This document shows positions 6,356 through 10,609 of a DNA stretch of 10,609 bases, one piece after another (positions within the stretch are counted from its first letter, which is position 1; each line of letters starts with the position of its first letter). The notes below the pieces were generated by a model, which worked only from the letters and a program-made list of their open reading frames with translations, did not search any database and had not been told where the DNA came from. Origin of the DNA: an uncultured Prevotella sp. Lineage in GTDB: Bacteria; Bacteroidota; Bacteroidia; Bacteroidales; Bacteroidaceae. Made by a program: the position numbers and the translations under genes. The DNA lies in NCBI GenBank assembly GCA_900541575.1, contig UQKO01000071.1:1-10609 (forward strand), read 5' to 3'.

Positions 6356-7107
6356 GGTACATAGAAAAGCATTATGATACTCCTACTGTTATTCAGCACG
6401 AGCAGGAATTGGCCTCTGTGAATCTTGACGAAGCAAGTCTTCTGAAAAGAGAAGAGACAGAGAAGCTTGATGGCAATCTTCTTTACAAAGAGCAAATAAG
6501 GAGTACGGAATATATTCCGCATTGGAAGGACTTACAGGCACAAATGTGTCAAGACCAAGGTGGAGTATGTTGCTATTGTGGTCTGAAACTTCATTTTCCA
6601 GATACGCAGCATTATTGTGTTGAACACGTTCTGCCAAGAAGTAAGTTTCCTGAGTTGGTCGGAGAATACAAGAACCTATTGCTATCTTGTCACAGTTCAG
6701 AATTGGAACGGGCACAATTGAAAAAAACGATTCACAGTAAGAAGGAAAGAAAAAATGCTCTTCATTGTGATGAATTTAAGGATAATAAAGAATTGCATTA
6801 TAGTCCTTTACAAGCAGATTGTGCTTCACACTTTTCATATAAACTAAATGGCGAAGTAAAAGGGAGTGACAAGGAAGCTGAAGCGGATATTGAAACTCTT
6901 AACTTGAATTGTCATAGTCTGAAAGAAAGAAGGCGCAAACAGATGCTGGCTTATTCTTTTTTGGCGACGGACCCCAAAGAAATGCTCGATATAGATTCTT
7001 TGAAAGCATATCGCCAAGAAGTGGAAAAACGTGATGCGAATGGGAATCATAGCGAGTTCTATTTTGTCATTGCAGATTTATTAGATCAACTTCTCCCAGT
7101 AGTATAA
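6352..7107 (+). CDS. HNH endonuclease, TIGR02646/PtuB-like
   Basis: This 251-residue protein has the HNH pattern of the TIGR02646 family (Septu PtuB and retron-associated nucleases). A W58xxL precedes the zinc-knuckle CCYCG (73-77), then the catalytic strand VEHVLPRSKFP (90-100), in which His92 is the expected general base. Asn108 is in KNLLLSCHSSE, and the C-terminal signature IETLNLNCHSLKERR spans 180-194. PtuB proteins cut nucleic acid when released or licensed by the partner ATPase. The usual second knuckle, SCxxCN, reads SCHSSE here, so one zinc Cys is missing; His114 may substitute. Its ATG overlaps the ATPase stop codon (ATGA, 6352-6355), pointing to translational coupling. The res gene starts 5 nt after its stop. 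The gene is AT-rich (about 30% GC in a sampled row). No reverse transcriptase is present, so it is not a visible retron. Confidence 0.85.
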   Translation: MRYIEKHYDTPTVIQHEQELASVNLDEASLLKREETEKLDGNLLYKEQIRSTEYIPHWKDLQAQMCQDQGGVCCYCGLKLHFPDTQHYCVEHVLPRSKFPELVGEYKNLLLSCHSSELERAQLKKTIHSKKERKNALHCDEFKDNKELHYSPLQADCASHFSYKLNGEVKGSDKEAEADIETLNLNCHSLKERRRKQMLAYSFLATDPKEMLDIDSLKAYRQEVEKRDANGNHSEFYFVIADLLDQLLPVV

Positions 7108-7112
7108 GATAC

Positions 7113-10100
7113 ATGGAATTAAAACTTGAAAACAATCTCACACATCAGACAATGCCTGTTGATGGCGTTGCTGATGTGGTGGAGGCTTCAATACAAGAAC
7201 CAGCTAAGCAGAGCCACCAGAACCCACTATTGGAGCGACAGCTCGATGGTGAGGCTCTACGCTTGGTGCGTAAGAAAGGCAATATATTGGATAAAGCCAC
7301 CAAGCAAAGGGTGACGCACTATATGCTGTCGGATAAGATTAAGAACTTGCCTTATCATCGTCTTCTCGACATCAAGATGGAGACGGGCACGGGCAAGACA
7401 TACGTCTATACCCGAACAATGTTTGAACTGCACAAGCGTTGTGGTTTCAATAAGTTCATTATTGCCGTTCCAACCTTGCCTATCAAAGCTGGTACGGCAT
7501 CATTCCTGAAGGATGAGGAGGTGAAACGCCACTTTGAGATGGTGTGCAACTACAATACCGAGATAGAATTGTGCTTGTTGGAACCTCAGAAAAAGCAGAA
7601 GAAAGGTCGTCTGAATATGCCTTCTGCCGTTGGACATTTCTTTTATGGAACTCACCATGCCAAGCATAAGATATATGTGCTATTGCTAAACACTCAGCTC
7701 ATTACCAGTGGTAAGTTGCTGACCCGTGATGACTATGACCAGATGCTGGGCGAATTCCATCGTCCAGTGGATGCTATTGCCGATACCAAGCCTGTGCTGA
7801 TTATCGACGAGCCACACCGTGTAGAGCGTGGCGGCAAATCGTATGCCGCTCTTATTGAGAACTTCCGTCCGCAACTGGTGCTGCGCTATGGTGCCACCTT
7901 CCCTGAACTGACAGTCGGTAAGGGCAAGAACAAGCATGCAGTGAAGGATTACCAGGAACTGATCTACGACTTGAATGCAGCAGACTCCTTTAATCAGGGA
8001 CTTATCAAAGGTGTTGCCAAAGAGCATCTGGAATTGCCTGGCGGTAAGATGGCTGAAAAGAAGGTGAAGGTGTTGTCGACCGTGAAGGGGGACAGTGTCA
8101 ACATGAAACTGACAAGTGCAGACAATACAGGTAAGACCTTCACGCTCCATGTCGGAGAGAGTCTTGGCTCTATTGATAATGATTTGGATGGCGTTGTGGT
8201 GGAGGCCATCAGCAAGAACAGCGTCAGCCTGAGCAATGGTCAGGAGAAGCAGACAGGCGAAGAGTTCTTCCCAGATCAGTATGGCGTATCCTATCAGGAG
8301 GGTATGATAGAATTGGCCTTGATGCGTCATTTTGAAACCGAGCGCAAGAACTTCTGTCGTGAAGGACTGCCAATCAAGACACTGGCTCTGTTCTTTATTG
8401 ACAGTATTGAAAGTTTTCGCGGACCTGAGGGCAAGAATGACGGTTGGCTGAGAAAGAAGTTCATCGATATGCTGGAGGCAAGAGTGAAGAAGGAACTGAC
8501 ACGTCAGAACACGCCTGAATACGAGGCATATCTGAAAGCCACTCTTGAAAATATTGATGCTTCATGTGCAGGATACTTCTCACAAGACAATAACGACTCG
8601 GATGAGAATATTGCCAATGAGGTGAAGGTCATTCTTCATGGCAAGAAAGAACTTTTGAGCTTTACGGAAGATAAGGGCAAGCCAAACGTCCTGCGATTCC
8701 TGTTTTCTAAATGGACATTGAAAGAAGGATGGGATAACCCGAATGTGTTTACCATCTGCAAGCTCCGCTCAAGTGGTTCAGAGATTAGCAAGCTACAGGA
8801 GGTGGGGCGTGGACTGCGTCTGCCCGTTGACAGTGTTGGAAACCGCATCAGCGATTCTTCCTTCATGCTCAACTACATCGTAGACTTTACAGAGAAGGAC
8901 TTTGCCAATAAACTGGTTGCTGAAATCAATGGTGAACTTGATGCTGACCAAAAGAGTCCGCTTTCTATCACTGCAGAAGATATCATTAAGATTGCTGAGA
9001 AGCGCAATATCGAAGTCAACAAGTTCTTTATTGAACTGATGACTAAAGGTTATGTCGACTTTAATAAGAAGGTGGTGCCAGAGAAGTTTGATGATATGTT
9101 GATTGAATATCCTGAGTTTAAGGATGTTACAAGTGGTGTGAATACCAATCGTATCATCAATCGTAACAGCAGTCGTAATGATAAGATTCATATCCGTAAA
9201 GCAAGATTTGAGGAACTGCGAGAACTGTGGGCACAGCTGAATAGGAAGTACGTTTTGTTCTTTGACAAGGCGATAGACAAGAAGATAGAAGCCGAACTTC
9301 CTTCAATCATCAAGGATAAGCATGTGTTCTCTTTTCAGACCGTAGAGTCATCTCGTAAGGTCTTGGATTTCGATGGAAACGTGGCACTTGCCAATGAAGG
9401 AACTCATGCAGAACTGACATTGCATGACCGCCATTATGGCTATAATGAGTTCCTGAAGCGAGCTTCAAGATACACTAATATTCCAGTACATATTCTGCAT
9501 AAGGCTATATGTAAAACAGCAAATGGGGGCTATCATCTCACCAACGAAATGTTCAATGATAGTTCGTTGACTAGATTGATTGGTGCTGTAGATGATTGGA
9601 AATGTGATCAACTTGTTGGTTTTGTGCGCTATAAGCAAGCCAACTACACTGTGAAGGAAACCAAGCTTACAAATGCTGATGGTACAGTGAAGGACGAAGT
9701 TGTTCAGGCATACATTGGCAATAAGAGCGTGCCAGGCGAACCACCTGTCAAGTATCTCTATGATGCTTATGCTCATGACTCTGGTTTGGAATTACAGAAT
9801 ATCAAGACAGAGATAGATGAAGTCATCGTATATGGCAAGATACCATCACACAGCATCTGTATTCCGACTGTGGCATCAAGCAACTACAGTCCTGACTTCA
9901 TGTATGTGGTCAAGAAGGCGGATGGAACCAAAGAACTGAACATCGTGATTGAGACGAAGGCTTACGATAAGGAATCACATATATCACCTGATGAGGACAC
10001 CAAAATTTCGTGTGCTGAGGAGTTCTTCAAGGCCATGACTGCAAATGGTTATACCGTCCACTTCCGAAAGCAGATCAACAGCACAGGTGTTAAGAACATC

Positions 10101-10124
10101 ATTGACGAGTTAGTAAAAAGATAG
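7113..10124 (+). CDS. res: Type III restriction enzyme, helicase-nuclease subunit (Res)
   Basis: This 1003-residue SF2 ATPase and nuclease works with Mod; it translocates or slides after ATP hydrolysis and cuts unmodified DNA. Motifs in order are Walker A METGTGKT (89-96), the type III-typical DEPH box LIIDEPH (229-235), RYGATF (258-263), KEGWDNPN (537-544) and QEVGRGLRL (562-570). A beta-rich insert lies at about 310-388 between the two helicase lobes. The C-terminal endonuclease domain shows a PD-(D/E)xK pattern, with P927-D928 in YSPDF and E947-T-K949 in IVIETKA. The length is at the upper end of the family, and no frameshift or lost motif is seen, so the enzyme appears intact. It starts 5 nt after the HNH gene and is the last gene of the operon. 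Confidence 0.94.
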   Translation: MELKLENNLTHQTMPVDGVADVVEASIQEPAKQSHQNPLLERQLDGEALRLVRKKGNILDKATKQRVTHYMLSDKIKNLPYHRLLDIKMETGTGKTYVYTRTMFELHKRCGFNKFIIAVPTLPIKAGTASFLKDEEVKRHFEMVCNYNTEIELCLLEPQKKQKKGRLNMPSAVGHFFYGTHHAKHKIYVLLLNTQLITSGKLLTRDDYDQMLGEFHRPVDAIADTKPVLIIDEPHRVERGGKSYAALIENFRPQLVLRYGATFPELTVGKGKNKHAVKDYQELIYDLNAADSFNQGLIKGVAKEHLELPGGKMAEKKVKVLSTVKGDSVNMKLTSADNTGKTFTLHVGESLGSIDNDLDGVVVEAISKNSVSLSNGQEKQTGEEFFPDQYGVSYQEGMIELALMRHFETERKNFCREGLPIKTLALFFIDSIESFRGPEGKNDGWLRKKFIDMLEARVKKELTRQNTPEYEAYLKATLENIDASCAGYFSQDNNDSDENIANEVKVILHGKKELLSFTEDKGKPNVLRFLFSKWTLKEGWDNPNVFTICKLRSSGSEISKLQEVGRGLRLPVDSVGNRISDSSFMLNYIVDFTEKDFANKLVAEINGELDADQKSPLSITAEDIIKIAEKRNIEVNKFFIELMTKGYVDFNKKVVPEKFDDMLIEYPEFKDVTSGVNTNRIINRNSSRNDKIHIRKARFEELRELWAQLNRKYVLFFDKAIDKKIEAELPSIIKDKHVFSFQTVESSRKVLDFDGNVALANEGTHAELTLHDRHYGYNEFLKRASRYTNIPVHILHKAICKTANGGYHLTNEMFNDSSLTRLIGAVDDWKCDQLVGFVRYKQANYTVKETKLTNADGTVKDEVVQAYIGNKSVPGEPPVKYLYDAYAHDSGLELQNIKTEIDEVIVYGKIPSHSICIPTVASSNYSPDFMYVVKKADGTKELNIVIETKAYDKESHISPDEDTKISCAEEFFKAMTANGYTVHFRKQINSTGVKNIIDELVKR

Positions 10125-10136
10125 ACACGAAACCAT

Positions 10137-10457
10137 TTGAATACGGACAATACAAACATAGTGCGATTGCCCATTACAATAGAAAATCTGGAATTGTCCG
10201 TGAAGGATAAGATGAATGCTCTAAAACCTAATAAAAAATTACAGCGCAGTCTCTTTTGTCATGTGTTAAGGTATCCCATAGTCAGTATAGTTACACTACC
10301 CTATTTGTATGGGCAAAAGTTAGGACAAATTATTTGTACTTTTTCCTTTCAAGGCATAACTACACTGCTTACGAGAAACGCAGGGTTTTGGGCTATGAAA
10401 ATCATTGGGTTTTTACCGTCATTATCGGCTGCGTCTCAGCAATTCAAGCAAGCTTGA
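10137..10457 (+). pseudogene. Degraded open frame after res; start resembles an RNA polymerase alpha-CTD motif
   Basis: A 106-codon frame opens at TTG 10137 (other possible starts are GTG 10161 and ATG 10212), 12 nt after the res stop. Its first part, LPITIENLELSVKDKMNALK (residues 11-30), resembles the alpha C-terminal-domain/HhH pattern LxxLxLSVRxxNxLK found in RNA polymerase alpha and in small Bacteroidetes proteins. From about residue 36 onward the peptide has no recognisable family and runs into the repeat at 10448. It may be the truncated start of a sixth operon gene or the remnant of a gene at the insertion site. It could also be chance; no protein match was tested. Confidence 0.3.
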
Positions 10458-10491
10458 TTGTATTCGACTTGCACGATAAATCAGTCCGTTC
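10448..10491 (-). repeat. Right copy of the inverted repeat of about 45 bp
   Basis: Bases 10448-10491 match the reverse complement of 2641-2685 with 38 identical columns of 45, the longest identical run being ACTTGCACGA. No transposase or integrase lies between the copies, and I could not find a clean target-site duplication outside them. It lies about 320 nt after the res stop. Confidence 0.5.
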
Positions 10492-10501
10492 TTCATAAAT
10501 C

Positions 10502-10532
10502 CGAAAGTAGAGATTTTACATCTTTCGTTTTT
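10502..10532 (+). terminator. Weak intrinsic terminator downstream of res
   Basis: A 6-bp stem CGAAAG (10502-10507) and CTTTCG (10522-10527) with a 14-nt loop is followed immediately by five T residues. The stem is short, but the T tract sits correctly for rightward transcription. It is the only terminator-like structure after the operon in the window. Confidence 0.45.
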
Positions 10533-10609
10533 AATATCCTTACTGAAGCGTGCCACGAATGTGACCTTTTCATTGCTCGATGAGCATTTTGGGCTCTACC
10601 GCTGCCGTC

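Larger units (their letters stand above)
10125..10609. other. 485-bp region right of res
   Basis: The region holds the degraded frame at 10137-10457, the right copy of the inverted repeat (10448-10491) and a weak terminator (10502-10532). From 10533 to the end I see no supportable gene. On the minus strand a frame enters from the right edge, reads AVEPKMLIEQ and stops at a TGA around 10568, which may be the tail of a leftward gene, but eleven or so codons are too few to identify anything. Confidence 0.5.

Noticed and set aside
4931..7107. Retron with a PtuAB effector
   Set aside because: A TIGR02646 nuclease with an ATPase is known from retrons, but there is no reverse transcriptase gene and no msr-msd-like RNA between or around these genes; both neighbours are type III restriction subunits.
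7686..8330. Minus-strand open frame of 214 codons opposite res
   Set aside because: It covers the helicase DEPH and GATF motifs of res on the plus strand and has no family features of its own.
10256..10498. Overlapping 80-codon frame downstream of res
   Set aside because: It has no recognisable domain, overlaps another weak frame and crosses the inverted repeat, so it is probably a chance open frame in AT-rich sequence.

Overview
The window looks like a chromosomal segment of a Bacteroidales bacterium (Bacteroides/Prevotella-type). The evidence is a near-perfect Bacteroidetes promoter (TTTG, 20-nt spacer, TACTTTTG) in front of a tRNA gene, further TAnnTTTG -7 boxes before pyrK and before the restriction operon, no clear Shine-Dalgarno sequences, and protein families typical of that order. 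The species cannot be named from the sequence alone.

Left part (1-2450), housekeeping. Two tandem tRNA-Val(UAC) genes lie on the minus strand; the first is cut by the window edge. A 446-bp gene-free stretch follows and contains a strong plus-strand terminator at 286-320. Then come pyrK and pyrD, which overlap by 13 nt. They encode the electron-transfer and catalytic subunits of a class 1B (NAD-linked) dihydroorotate dehydrogenase of pyrimidine synthesis. A 14-bp perfect hairpin closes this unit.

Middle and right (about 2590-10124), a five-gene plus-strand defence operon. The order is a small Cro/CI-type regulator, a type III DNA adenine methyltransferase (Mod), an ABC/OLD-type ATPase, an HNH nuclease of the TIGR02646/PtuB kind, and a type III restriction helicase-nuclease (Res). 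Gaps after the regulator are 18, 12, -4 and 5 nt, so the genes are probably co-transcribed. Mod and Res alone would make a type III restriction-modification enzyme. The ATPase-HNH pair in between has the gene order, motifs and ATGA overlap of a Septu (PtuA-PtuB) abortive-infection module, normally a separate system or a retron effector. The nesting of a Septu-like module between mod and res is the main point of interest. Base composition is mosaic: the target-recognition part of mod and much of the ATPase-HNH pair are clearly more AT-rich than the rest, which suggests cassette exchange.

Edges. The operon is preceded by a leader of roughly 190 nt with mutually exclusive hairpins. It is bracketed by two inverted copies of a repeat of about 45 bp (2641-2685 and 10448-10491). 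After res there is only a degraded reading frame, whose start resembles an RNA polymerase alpha C-terminal-domain motif, then a weak terminator and unassigned sequence.
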